Assembly: GCA_016719855.1 (NCBI GenBank)
Contig: JADJYH010000029.1
Coordinates: 12,698-76,697 of the forward strand
Length of the DNA: 64,000 bases
Source of the DNA: Saprospiraceae bacterium
GTDB lineage: Bacteria; Bacteroidota; Bacteroidia; Chitinophagales; Saprospiraceae
Reading direction: 5' to 3'
A program made the translations under genes and the position numbers. Under the pieces are notes generated by a model. It saw only the letters and a list, made by a program, of their open reading frames with translations, was not told the origin of the DNA and made no database searches. Shown piece after piece: positions 1 to 9,228 of this stretch. How positions within the stretch are numbered: the stretch's first letter is position 1; every line of letters begins with the position of its first letter.

Positions 1-39
1 GACGAGCCTGCGCACGTGAACGAGGATTTGCCGTTTTGA
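1..39 (+). CDS. 3' end of an unidentified gene (partial)
   Basis: Frame 1 is open from the window edge to a TGA at 37-39 and encodes twelve residues ending DLPF. It is followed directly by an inverted-word hairpin and then by a convergent gene, which is the usual layout of a gene end in this window. Nothing about its function can be read from so short a piece, and chance openness cannot be excluded. Confidence 0.25.
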   Translation, partial: DEPAHVNEDLPF

Positions 40-47
40 CAATTTTC

Positions 48-116
48 GATTTACGAGTGACGACTGACGATTGACCACGCTGCCAATCGTCAGTCGTCAG
101 TCGTCAATCGTAAATC
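48..116. repeat. Iterated-word inverted repeat between convergent genes
   Basis: GATTTACGA (48-56) and TCGTAAATC (108-116) are perfect complements. Between them the words TGACGA/TGACGATTG run in one sense, then TCGTCAGTCGTCAGTCG in the other. The element ends two bases before the stop codon of the GH2 gene, so it could serve as a bidirectional terminator. The same GACGATT word is iterated at 54134-54163, and GATTTACGA recurs near 18447-18622. Confidence 0.8.
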
Positions 117-117
117 C

Positions 118-2556
118 TCAATGCCCCACCCTCGCCTCCAACCTTTTCCCGAACGCATCCTCCAACCAAAACTCCAACCCCACCCCGCCTTTTTTCTGGA
201 AAAACTCCACCCGAATCGAGTGCTTTCCAGCAGCAAGCGCCACACTGGCTGGCAAATCTTTCATGCCGTGGATGCCATCATTGTCAATTAGCCGCTGGCC
301 ATCGAGGGTGAGTCGGGAGCCATCGTCGGTGCGGAGGTGCAGGGTGTAAACGCCCGCCGACGGCACCTCCACCCAACCATCGAACACTACACCGAAATCT
401 TCCTTGCCTTCCACTTGCTGCAAGCTTAAATCACTGACAGTCAGCGTTTTGGTAGGTGTCAATTTTGAAAAATCAGGTAAAACATCCCAAGCGCCTTCAT
501 AAACCTTTGCCGACAGGCCAGCCTCTTTCCCGGTTTTCCCCTTCGGCTTCATGGCCTTTGTTTTGGTGAAAACATAGCGCTGCTCGTGGCTCTTGAGGCT
601 GTCCGGCCAAGCAGCACGGGTTACGATGGCCGTGGTCTTCTTCAACGGAATCGGCGTCGAGTAGCGCTGCCACACCAGCGGGCCTTTCCCGGATTCGATG
701 GCGTATTCGATGACGGCATTGGGCTTCACGGTGGCCAACGTCACATTGGTGTTTTTTACAAAAATATTGGTGCTGGTGGTCGGTTTTGGCGGCATTTGGC
801 CACGATGCGCCAGCCGCAGCAGCGCCGGGTCGAGCTTCAGCACCTTACGGTCGTAGGTCATCAAGCCGTTGCTTTCGGTCTCCACGTCGCTCACCTGGGT
901 GTACACGGCAGCACTCAACCCTTCCGATTTTTCGAGTTCAAACAACTTCCGGTAAAGCTCCTCGTAGCGGGTCAGCAGCGCCTCGGGCGTCTCGATTTGT
1001 TGGTAGCCCCAGCCTTCGTTCGTCCACTGGTGGCCGACCACATTGAGGCCGAGGCCACCGAACTCGCCCAGCACCGCAGCCCGGCCATCCTCCACTTTCG
1101 GAGAAGATGGGCCGGGGTAGTCGTGGATGTCAAGCACGTCGCCGACCCCGGCATCCGTCCAACCGGAGGCGTTGTTGACGAGGCGGGTGGGGTCCCATTC
1201 CCGCAATCTTTCCACATAAAAAGGCGTCTCGTGCTGCCCCCAGCCTTCGTTGAAAGGCACCCACATCACAATGCTGGGGTGGTTGAACAGGTTGTCCACC
1301 ATCGCCTTCATTTCCCAACGGAACTGCGTCCGCTCGTCCTCGGTCTTCGGGTCGGCGCTCGGCATGTCCTGCCAGACGAGGATGCCAAGTCGGTCGCAGA
1401 GATAGTACCAGCGCTCCGGCTCCACCTTCACGTGCTTGCGTATCATGTTGAAGCCCAAAGACTTAAGCGTTTCAATATCGTATTTCATGGCCTCCTCGTT
1501 GGGAGCTGTGTAGAGGCCGTCCGGCCAAAAGCCCTGGTCGAGCGGGCCGAGCTGGAAGATGGGCTTGTCGTTGAGCATCAAGCGGGTCACGCCATTTTCG
1601 TCGGGGCCTACGCTGGTTTTGCGAAGCCCAAAATAGCCCTTCACCTTGTCCAAAGGCTTGCCGTTGGTGCCCTCAATCGTGATTTCGAGGTCGTAGAGGA
1701 AGGGGTCTTCAAGTGTCCAAAGATGGCCGTCCTTCACGAAAAGCATCAGCGGTGCGCCCGCTTTGCCGCTGGCGCTCGTCACCACCCGACCGTTCTGCAA
1801 GACGCTGGCGACTACTTTTTGCCCATCCAGGAAATGTTCTGTTTCCACCCGCACAAGCGCCCGGTTTTTGTCTGGCTGCGGCTCCACCCGGTAGGACCGG
1901 ATGTAGCTCTGCGGCACTGGCTCCAGCCAAACCGTCTGCCAGATGCCGCTGGTCGGCGTGTAAAAAATGCCGCCCGGCGTCAGCGACTGCTTGCCCACAG
2001 CCTGCCCGCCAGCATTGGTCGGGTCAGTGACATGGATGGACAGCTCCGCCTCTTGGCCGAGGGTGACGGCGTCGGTGATATCGAAGTAAAATGGGTCGTA
2101 GCCGCCCTTGTGGTCGCCCACTTTTTTGCCATTGACGAAGGCCGAAGTTTGCCAGTCAACAGCACCGAAATGGAGCAGCACCCGCTGTCCTTTCCAACGG
2201 CTTGGCATAAAAAATTTGCGGGTATAAACCATCACATGCGTAGGTTCCACCCGCCAGCCACAGCCTGATAGCGCCGACTCGACGGGGTACGGCACGAGGA
2301 TTTTGCCTTGCTTGAACGGCCTGCCCGGCCCTTGTGCTTGCAGGCTGAGGTTCCACAGGCCGTTCAGGTTGACCCAGTCGAGGCGGGTCATCGTGGGTCG
2401 GGGGTACTCTGGGAAGGGGTTTTCAGTGGTCACCTTGTCCGTCCACGGGGTGGTCAGCGAACCGGGAACAGGCTTCCAGGGTTGCTGCGCCATTGACGTA
2501 ACTTGTTGAAAAACAAAGATTAAGGCAAAGAAAATCGGTAGGTTGCGTAATGTCAT
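118..2556 (-). CDS. Secreted glycoside hydrolase family 2 protein with C-terminal PA14 domain
   Basis: An 812-residue exo-glycosidase of the beta-galactosidase/beta-glucuronidase family. A signal peptide (about 1-23) precedes a jelly-roll sugar-binding domain (about 55-210), an Ig-like domain (about 215-310) and a TIM barrel (about 315-580). The expected acid/base is Glu437 in FNEGWG and the nucleophile Glu498 in VLGEFG; both are present. A chitobiase-like beta domain (about 590-665) and a PA14 carbohydrate-binding domain (about 683-812) follow. The exact sugar specificity cannot be read from sequence. It is probably periplasmic or surface-exposed and used in polysaccharide breakdown. The start is the ATG that begins the signal peptide. 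No polysaccharide-utilisation partners lie beside it. Confidence 0.9.
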   Translation of the reverse strand: MTLRNLPIFFALIFVFQQVTSMAQQPWKPVPGSLTTPWTDKVTTENPFPEYPRPTMTRLDWVNLNGLWNLSLQAQGPGRPFKQGKILVPYPVESALSGCGWRVEPTHVMVYTRKFFMPSRWKGQRVLLHFGAVDWQTSAFVNGKKVGDHKGGYDPFYFDITDAVTLGQEAELSIHVTDPTNAGGQAVGKQSLTPGGIFYTPTSGIWQTVWLEPVPQSYIRSYRVEPQPDKNRALVRVETEHFLDGQKVVASVLQNGRVVTSASGKAGAPLMLFVKDGHLWTLEDPFLYDLEITIEGTNGKPLDKVKGYFGLRKTSVGPDENGVTRLMLNDKPIFQLGPLDQGFWPDGLYTAPNEEAMKYDIETLKSLGFNMIRKHVKVEPERWYYLCDRLGILVWQDMPSADPKTEDERTQFRWEMKAMVDNLFNHPSIVMWVPFNEGWGQHETPFYVERLREWDPTRLVNNASGWTDAGVGDVLDIHDYPGPSSPKVEDGRAAVLGEFGGLGLNVVGHQWTNEGWGYQQIETPEALLTRYEELYRKLFELEKSEGLSAAVYTQVSDVETESNGLMTYDRKVLKLDPALLRLAHRGQMPPKPTTSTNIFVKNTNVTLATVKPNAVIEYAIESGKGPLVWQRYSTPIPLKKTTAIVTRAAWPDSLKSHEQRYVFTKTKAMKPKGKTGKEAGLSAKVYEGAWDVLPDFSKLTPTKTLTVSDLSLQQVEGKEDFGVVFDGWVEVPSAGVYTLHLRTDDGSRLTLDGQRLIDNDGIHGMKDLPASVALAAGKHSIRVEFFQKKGGVGLEFWLEDAFGKRLEARVGH

Positions 2557-2807
2557 GCTGAAAAAATTATGGATGAATAGTCGGGCGAAGGTATGTAGTT
2601 TTGCCCACCTGCTAAACGGAGTTTGAAGCCGCAGGTTGCCTCCGCATTTTCTTCCAAATCAATTACCACCGGGGATTGAAATAGTTGCTGAAGATGAACT
2701 TTATGCGGTACTAAAAAAGCGCTGACAACTGGAATCACTTCAATGCAATGTACTCTACCAATAGTGGATAGAGGGTGCCAAGTCACCCCGTTTTAAAATC
2801 AGTGCTC

Positions 2808-5205
2808 CTACGCCACCTTCCGCTCGTATAAATACTGCTGGAACTCAATAAACAAATCCCGCACCTTCGACAAATCGCCAAGCTTCTCCCCAGCGTCTTC
2901 AAACGAATGATATTTATTGGTGAGCAACAAGGGCAGCTTCTCTTGGTCTAGTTCTTCTACGCCAGTCTCAATGTATTTGGTAAGTACAAAATCAATGAAC
3001 TCCCTTTGACTATCGTCCAATAAGGCGAAGATGGTCTTTTCAGCGGCAGCTACCCTTTCCCAACGGGTAATGGGCTTCACCTCGCTGTTGAACACATATT
3101 CCAAGACATCAAACAAATCGCTTTTCTCAGCATCAACCAGCTTCTGCAATATCGTCAATTCTTCCTTGCCAAAACCTGCTTCATCCAACTTCTCCAACAG
3201 CGTTCGCCTCGTGAGCGGATTGCTCCAGAGCGTCCTCAATTCCGATTCCGACTTGAACAGGTTCGGCAACTCACCGAAAAGGTTGTTCATAAATTCCTCT
3301 GCCGAAATGGGTCTCCCGTCTGAACTCCAGAAGGAAGTGGACATCATGTGCTGTATTTCCCGTTCCTTGCCATCCTTCAACTTCACTTTGACCTTCACCT
3401 TCTTTTTGCATATACAAGGCGCTCTAAAGCAAACTGGACATTCCTCTGGTGGCTCTTTCACACAGACACACGGCCTTTGCCCACAAACATCGCAGGGCTT
3501 CGGCGGCACGTATTCGCATTCGCAGGGGTTTTGCCCACACTTTGCACAAGGCTCTTCCTCCAATGGTTCACCGTCCCATTCGGGGTCGGAGAAGTGCTGG
3601 TAGGCATTCACGAAATCGTAGATGGTGAAAAACCATTTGCCCTCAAAAGCCTCGTGCCTCGACCCACTATCTGCTTGAACTCTATCATCGAGTTCACCGG
3701 GCGCATTAGCACGATGTTGCGGATGTTTCGGGCATCCACGCCTGTCGAGAGCTTTTGCGAGGTGGTGAGTATCGTCGGAATCAGCTTTTCGTTGTCCTGA
3801 AACTCCCGCAAAAACTCCTCGCCTCTTTCCCCATCATTGGCCGTGACACGGACACAGTAATTGATATCCTTGCTTTGCTTGTATTGGTTCACCAAATCCC
3901 GAACCGCCGCCGCATGGTCTTGGGTGGCACAGAAGATGATGGCCTTTTCCCGTTGGTTGGCCTCGTCCATGTAGATGCGCACCCGCTTGGCTTCCCGCTC
4001 TTTTATCTCGATGATTTTATTGAAATCGGCTTCTTCGTAGAGCTTGCCTTCTTCTATTTCGCCTTCCACGACTTGGTCATCGCTGGTGTAGATGTAGTCA
4101 TCGAGTGTCGTTTGGATGCGCTTCACTTTGAAGGGCGTCAAGAAACCATCGTTGATGCCTTCCTTGAGGGAATAGGAATAGACCGGCTCCCCGAAGTATT
4201 TATAGGTATCGACATTGTCCTTCCGCTTGGGCGTTGCCGTCAGGGCCCATGGTTAACGGCAGGCGCAAAGTATTCCAAAATGCCCCGCCAATTCCCCTCG
4301 TCGTTGGCACCGCCCCGGTGGCATTCGTCTATGATGATAAAGTCGAAATAGTCCGGCGGATAGGCACCAAAGTAGGGCGCTGGATTGCCTTCCTTGTCTG
4401 TGCCGCTCATAAAGGTTTGGAATATCGTAAAGAAAATACTGCCATTCGTTGGCACATTGCCCGACTTCCTTATCTCGTTGGGCTTTATCCTGACCAGCGC
4501 ATCTTCCGGGAAAGCCGAAAAGGCATTGTAGGCTTGGTCGGCCAGTATGTTCCTATCGGCGAGGAAAAGCACCCTCGGCCTGCGGCTGCCGTCCCGCTTC
4601 AAGTTCCAACGGGTCTGGAACAACTTCCATGCTATCTGAAAAGCAATCGCCGTTTTCCCCGTGCCCGTGGCAAGCGTGAGTAAGATGCGGTCCTTTTCGT
4701 TGGCCACCGCTTCCAGCGTGTTCCGCACCGCTATCTCCTGGTAAAACCGCAACTGCCAAGTGCCGCTCTTGTCCTCAAAAGGCACGTTGTCAAACTTCTC
4801 CCGCCAATCGTTCTGCACACCAAACGCCTTGTTCCAAAGCGCTTCGGGACTTAGGTAATCTTCCACCGGCCCTTCCTTCCCCGTCGCATGGCAGATGCTG
4901 TAAATCTCCCTGCCGTTTGTGGCATAGCTCGTATCCAGCTTCAACTTCTCGGCGTACTGCTTGGCCTGCGCCACGCCTTCGCCCACGCCCAACAAGGCGC
5001 TCTTGGCCTCTATCACGGCCAGCTTCACGCCTTTATAGACCAGCACGTAATCCGCAATGAGCGGCTTCGCCCTGCCCCCACCTGCCTGAATCTTACCTGC
5101 CGTGATGGGGTACTCCCGCAAGACCCTGGAGCCTTCCACTACGCCCCACCCGCAAGCCCGCAGCTTGGGGTCTATGAGTTCTGCTCTGGTTTCGGATTCA
5201 TTCAT
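2808..5205 (-). CDS. hsdR: Type I restriction enzyme, R (helicase/endonuclease) subunit, two frameshifts
   Basis: Motor and nuclease subunit of a type I restriction-modification complex. Restored length is 799 residues, starting at MNESETRAEL (ATG at 5205). The N-terminal nuclease segment has the D...E-x-K pattern (IADYVLVYKGVKLAVIEAK). Helicase motifs follow: ATGTGKTA, DECHRG, LTATPKR and VGRGTRLF. A Cys-rich stretch with three CxxCxxxPCxC repeats precedes an EcoEI-type C-terminal domain. As read, the frame breaks near 4243-4252 (between DECH and TATP) and near 3640 in a T-run. Adding one base at each point rejoins LTATP and GTRLFEGKWFFTIYDF, which fits a 2398-base gene minus two bases. It lies downstream of hsdS on the same strand, separated by a transposase. 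Either sequencing error or a phase-off allele is possible; error is favoured. Confidence 0.88.
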
Positions 5206-5277
5206 GTTGGTTCGATGGGCTTCACCCACCGTTGATTTATTACGTTGTATTCGATGGGCGGTGCCCTTCGTTAACAT

Positions 5278-5486
5278 ATGCCGCCCCGTTGGGGCTAGGT
5301 GTTCGGGGCCGTGGTCGTAGCCCCAACGGGGCGGAATATATTTGCGTAGGGCATCGCCCTACGATTAGCCAACACCTCACCCATCACCCATTAGCCCTGA
5401 AAGGGCGACATATATTAGCGAGGGGTAACGCCCTCGTATTCGTTCGCATTCGTTCGTATTCGTTCGTTTCGTTCGTATTCGCCCCC
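5278..5486. repeat. REP-like palindromes downstream of the Y1 transposase
   Basis: CCGCCCCGTTGGGGCTA (5281-5297) pairs perfectly with TAGCCCCAACGGGGCGG (5318-5334). CGTAGGGC/GCCCTACG follows at 5345-5363, then TAGCCCTGAAAGGGCGA (from 5394) and a direct array of TTCGTTCGTA-like units (about 5439-5480). The same TAGCCCTGAAAGGGCGA module lies on the other side of the transposase, which marks these as its cognate ends. Confidence 0.85.
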
Positions 5487-5487
5487 A

Positions 5488-5940
5488 TCAATCCCACACA
5501 TACCGCTCATCGTACTCAACACGGTATTTTTTCAAAAACGCCCGGTACTCGTCCTGAAACGTCTGCTTCCCATGATGCTTGTGCTGGTTGGCGATGTAGA
5601 CAATCACCACATCCACCTGGCTGGGGTTAACAGAAAATGCGCCATATCCGTCTTGCCAGTAAAAATTCTTGTAATCCTCCCCCTTTGTCTTTATCCATTT
5701 CGAGGAATGTGCCTTCACCTCCTCCAACAAATCCATCAGCGCTACCTTCTTCGACAACATGCACAGGATGTGAACATGGTCGGTGTACCCGCCCACCTTT
5801 ATCGGCGTGCATCCCATCTCCTTGCAGATGCCGCCGAGGTAGGCATGTAATTCCGCCTCCACGGGCGGGTGGATGAACGGCTGCCTGTGTTTCGTGCTGA
5901 ACACGAGGTGGATGTAATTCTTTACGAGCGATTGTCCCAT
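5488..5940 (-). CDS. IS200-like single-domain Y1 (HUH) transposase, REP-associated type
   Basis: A 150-residue TnpA of the IS200/IS605 superfamily. The HUH motif is His55-Val-His57 in YTDHVHILCML, and the likely catalytic tyrosine is Tyr115 in VIVYIANQHKHH. Length is typical of stand-alone TnpA or RAYT enzymes that cut and rejoin single-stranded DNA at hairpins. No tnpB accompanies it. It is intact and bracketed by matching palindromes at 5278-5486 and 5950-6066. It sits between hsdS and hsdR on the same strand, so hsdR transcription may now have to pass through it. Whether it still moves or only maintains REP sequences is unknown. Confidence 0.88.
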   Translation of the reverse strand: MGQSLVKNYIHLVFSTKHRQPFIHPPVEAELHAYLGGICKEMGCTPIKVGGYTDHVHILCMLSKKVALMDLLEEVKAHSSKWIKTKGEDYKNFYWQDGYGAFSVNPSQVDVVIVYIANQHKHHGKQTFQDEYRAFLKKYRVEYDERYVWD

Positions 5941-5949
5941 GTTGTTGTC

Positions 5950-6066
5950 TTTAGCGACGGGCGGTGTCCATCGCTAACGTATCCCGCCCCTTCGGGGCTA
6001 CCATGTACCCAATCATCGTAGCCCTGAAAGGGCGATATATGTTTGCGATGGGTGTAGCCCATCGGA
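5950..6066. repeat. REP-like palindromes upstream of the Y1 transposase
   Basis: The stretch contains GCCCCTTCGGGGC (about 5988-6000) and TAGCCCTGAAAGGGCGA (about 6020-6036). The module TTTGCGATGGGTGTAGCCCA after it resembles the TTTGCGTAGGGCATCGCCCT module at 5341-5360 on the far side. Loop and stem bases differ between copies while pairing is kept. Confidence 0.8.
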
Positions 6067-6094
6067 TTGATGCCATGCCCGTGCCCCCATCCAT

Positions 6095-7257
6095 TCACAA
6101 CTCCCCCGAAACGCCTGCTCCAACAAACTCTTCTTCAACTCCTCCAAATCCCCAATTGCCGTTCATACTGCCGCTCCAGCCTTTTCGTCTCCGATTGGAG
6201 GGCGTCGAGGCGTTCGACGATGGCTTGTTGTTCTTTGATTGATGGTAATGCTATTGAATATTCCTTAATCATTGGAATGGTAAGTTGAGGTATTGCAGAG
6301 CCGCTGCTTAAAATGTCTAAAGTTTGAACTGAGTACTTTAAGAATTCCAAAGTTATTCTTTCGGTATTTGGTGTTAACACAATTAGCCTAACAATTGGAA
6401 AAAATGGTTCGTACCTAATTTCAGTATGCCCAGTTCCACTGCCTCTTCCTGCAATAGTTATTGAAGGCTCAATAACTCTACTAAGGTCTGTAAATCCATA
6501 CAATCCGCCGTCCTTTACAGCATTTGCAATTATTGGAATGTTGTATTTTTCAGTCCTTGTTTCAGAGAAATTGCTTTGAGGAGCATCTCCACCAGCAAAT
6601 ATTTCCTTACAAACAGATGCAATTGGTGTTTTAACTTTTAGGCTTTCTAACTTATTGAAAATTTGACCCTTCGAACTCTCAAACAACTCCTCGCATTCTT
6701 CCGGTTCCGCTCCACATTCCTTTCGCCTGACCGATGGCCGCAAAGGCTTCATCTAAGATGGATACGATGCGGCGTTGTTCGGGGAGGGATGTAGGGAATG
6801 GAAGTAAGTAATTTTCAATAAAATCTTTTGATACTCTTTTATGCCCAACAGCCCCCGTCATCGACTTTTTACCTTCTACTCTGAAGCTATCTCTTGATAA
6901 AAAATAAAATAAATAATCAGGAAGCACATCTCCATAAGAGCGAAATACAAAGTATTCACTTGAACCAAAACCTACCCCATTTTTAAGGTTACGTGCAATT
7001 CCTATTTTACCATTTTCAAAACACGGAGTTATTTTAGCAAGTAGCACATCATGCTCTGCGAAATATGTATAGCTGCTAATTACTTCTTCTAGTGGCCGTT
7101 CTTTATTGGGAATGATTTCTTTCGACAATACGCCTAGGTCTTCCATTGGCAAGAATGTAACTAGGTCCGCACCTGCTAACTTTTCTCTTGCCTCTTTTTT
7201 CTGTGGTTTTATATCACAAACCTCCCCCAACTTCTTTACTTCCCATCCCTTCTTCAT
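6095..7257 (-). CDS. hsdS: Type I restriction enzyme, specificity (S) subunit, frameshifted
   Basis: DNA-recognition subunit that directs methylation and cleavage. It begins MKKGWEVKKLGEVCDI, has a first target-recognition domain, a central conserved region (PEQRRIVSILDEAFAAI), a second target domain and a distal conserved region (IKEQQAIVERLDALQSET). As read it breaks near 6685-6712 and stops early at 6135. Adding single G residues in G-runs restores NVERNRKNAEELFESSKGQI and an end of DLEELKKSLLEQAFRGEL at 6095, giving 388 residues. The ATG overlaps the hsdM stop (ATGA), so the two are translationally coupled. Half-site specificities cannot be predicted from sequence. Confidence 0.85.
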
Positions 7258-8719
7258 ATCATCTCCATTATAACGTTCAAAATCCCCGCCGTCACCTTAT
7301 CCAGCGCCTTCATCTCCGCAAGAATAGCCTGTGGCGAGCGCAGGCCGCCACTTCCTTCTTGTTCGGGTTCTTGGCGCTCAGGTCGTAGGTGGTTTCGTCA
7401 ATGTCCTCCCGGCTTATGCTCCACGAGTTTTCGCTGTCCGGCTTGGTGCGTTGCAGTTCCACGAAGTCGGCGAGGTCCTTTTCGTTCAGGGGGTTGCCCT
7501 TGCCGAGGTTCCGGTCGAGGTTCAGTTGGTAGAACCATACTTTTTTGGTTGGACGACCTTTTTCAAAGAAGAGCACCACCGTCTTCACCCCCGCCCCGGT
7601 GAAGGTGCCGCCGGGCAGGTCAAGCACGGTGTGCAGGTCGCAGTTTTCGAGCAGGAGTTTGCGGAGGGCGATGGAGGCGTTGTCGGTATTGCTCAGGAAG
7701 GTGTTCTTGATGACCACGCCCGCCCTGCCGCCCGCCCTCAGCAGCTTGACGAAGTGCTGGAGGAAGAGCGAGGCCGTCTCGCCCGTCTTTATCGGGAAGT
7801 TCTGCTGCACCTCCGCCCGCTCCTTGCCGCCGAAGGGCGGATTGGCCAGCACCACGTCGTAGCGGTCTTTCTCCTGCACGTCCGCCAGGTTCTCCGCCAG
7901 CGTGTTGGTGTGGATGATATTGGGCGCCTCCACCCCGTGCAGTATCATGTTCATGATGCCGATGATGTACGCCAGCGACTTCTTCTCTTTGCCATAGAAG
8001 CTGCGCTTCTGCAAGGTTTCCCGCTCGGCGGTGGTCAGGTTCTCCACCTTGCCCTTGCTGTGCAGCAGGTAGTCGTAAGCCTCGCAGAGGAAGCCGGCGC
8101 TGCCCACCGCCCCGTCGTATATCTTGTCGCCGATGCTGGGGGCCACCACCTTCACGATGGTGCGTATCAGCGGGCGGGGCGTGTAGTATTCGCCGCCGTT
8201 GCGCCCGGCATTGCCCATGTTCTGAATTTTGGCCTCGTAGAGGTGGCTCATCTCGTGCTTTTCGGCATGGGTGCGAAAGCGCAGCTCGTCAATCCTGTTG
8301 ATGACCTCCCGCAGGTTGTAGCCGCTCTGCACCTTGTTCTTCAGCTCGCTGAAAATCTCGCCTATCTTGTACTCGATGGTATCGGCGCTCTCGGCCCGCT
8401 GCTTGAAGCCCTTGAGGTAGGGGAACAGCTTGAGGTCCACGAAGTCTTTCAGGTCGTCGCCCGTCAGCGCCTTGTGGTGGTCGAGCTTCTTGTCGGCGCC
8501 CTTGGGCATCGCCCAGTGGTTCCATTGGTATTCTGGCAGCAGTAGCTGTTGGTAGTTCTTGCCGGAGAGGGAGGCATGGGTGGCCTTGTCCCGCTCCAGG
8601 TCGTCGAGGTACTTCAGGAACAGCACCCAGCTCGTCTGCTCGATATAGTCCAGCTCGCTGCCGCAGCCCGCATCCTTGTGCAGGATGTCGTCAATGTTTT
8701 TAAAGGTTTGCTCAAACAT
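7254..8719 (-). CDS. hsdM: Type I restriction enzyme, N6-adenine methyltransferase (M) subunit
   Basis: Transfers methyl groups from S-adenosylmethionine to adenine in the site chosen by HsdS. The N-terminal HsdM helical domain (about 1-130) is followed by the methyltransferase fold with motif I DGAVGSAGFL, a variant of the usual DPACGSGGFL, and motif IV NPPF in VLANPPFGG. As read, the frame ends at 7310 with an off-frame tail after KKEVAA. One missing C near 7336 restores ALRSPQAILAEMKALDKVTA and a stop at 7254 that overlaps the hsdS start. Restored length is 488 residues. A promoter of the Bacteroidota type precedes it. Confidence 0.9.
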
Positions 8720-8783
8720 GGTGGTAAAATGGTTGCTATCAATTCAAGGTGGTACCTTTATTTGGATTACCAACGGTTTGCCG

Positions 8784-8813
8784 CAAATGTATCCCAACCT
8801 TTCCTAATCCAAA
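8784..8813 (-). promoter_or_regulatory. Promoter of the hsdM-hsdS-hsdR operon
   Basis: On the minus strand TTTG (within 8809-8813) is followed about 18 bases later by TACATTTG (8784-8791). This matches the Bacteroidota sigma-ABfr pattern TTTG-N17-20-TAnnTTTG. It lies about 65 bases before the hsdM ATG. Confidence 0.7.
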
Positions 8814-8900
8814 CCAATAAGTTTGCCCCTATTGCCGCCGTGGGTTCCTCTTTAGGTGTCAGGGGGTCAACTCCGTGCAATCCCAAAATCCGCCAAATCA

Positions 8901-9103
8901 TGCGAATTAGGTGTTGAAACCACTCAATTTTAGTGATAGTCAAAGCCGCAGAGCGGCGAAATCTTTGTAGCCAGGATGTTGAGAAAGTGGTTTGAGGTGC
9001 AGCGCACCGAAATGTTCCGGTGCGCTGCACCTCAACACCAAGAAATACCACGTTTCCTACAAATATTTCGGTGCGCTGCACCTATTTCAACACCTAATTC
9101 GCA
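8901..9103. mobile_element. MITE-like element with 19-bp terminal inverted repeats
   Basis: TGCGAATTAGGTGTTGAAA (8901-8919) and its exact complement (9085-9103) bound a 203-bp unit with no gene. Inside, TTGAGGTGCAGCGCACCG (8992-9009) pairs perfectly with 9018-9035 across an 8-base loop. A third copy of CGGTGCGCTGCACCT lies at 9069-9083. It occupies the divergent intergenic space between hsdM and a glycosyltransferase. A lone copy of the element end is found at 27687-27702. Confidence 0.8.
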
Positions 9104-9228
9104 TAAATCCGTGATTCAGACACCCCGGTTGACGCCATCATCTTCGAGAGGCTGCATCATTTCATCATTCGGTGTTTGCGATACAAACTTACCTTAGCCG
9201 CCAAAAAACAACGAATTGAAAAGCCTGG

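Noticed and set aside
586..2268. 560-codon open frame on the plus strand across the GH2 gene
   Set aside because: It is antisense to a gene with clear catalytic motifs, its product is His/Arg-rich with no domain, and such long shadows are expected opposite GC-rich genes.
2553..2786. 77-codon minus-strand ORF between the GH2 and hsdR genes
   Set aside because: No recognisable family, no upstream signals and it overlaps the GH2 start; may be a relic but cannot be supported.
7331..8545. 404-codon plus-strand frame opposite hsdM
   Set aside because: Low-complexity Val/His/Gln-rich antisense shadow; hsdM on the minus strand has all methyltransferase motifs.
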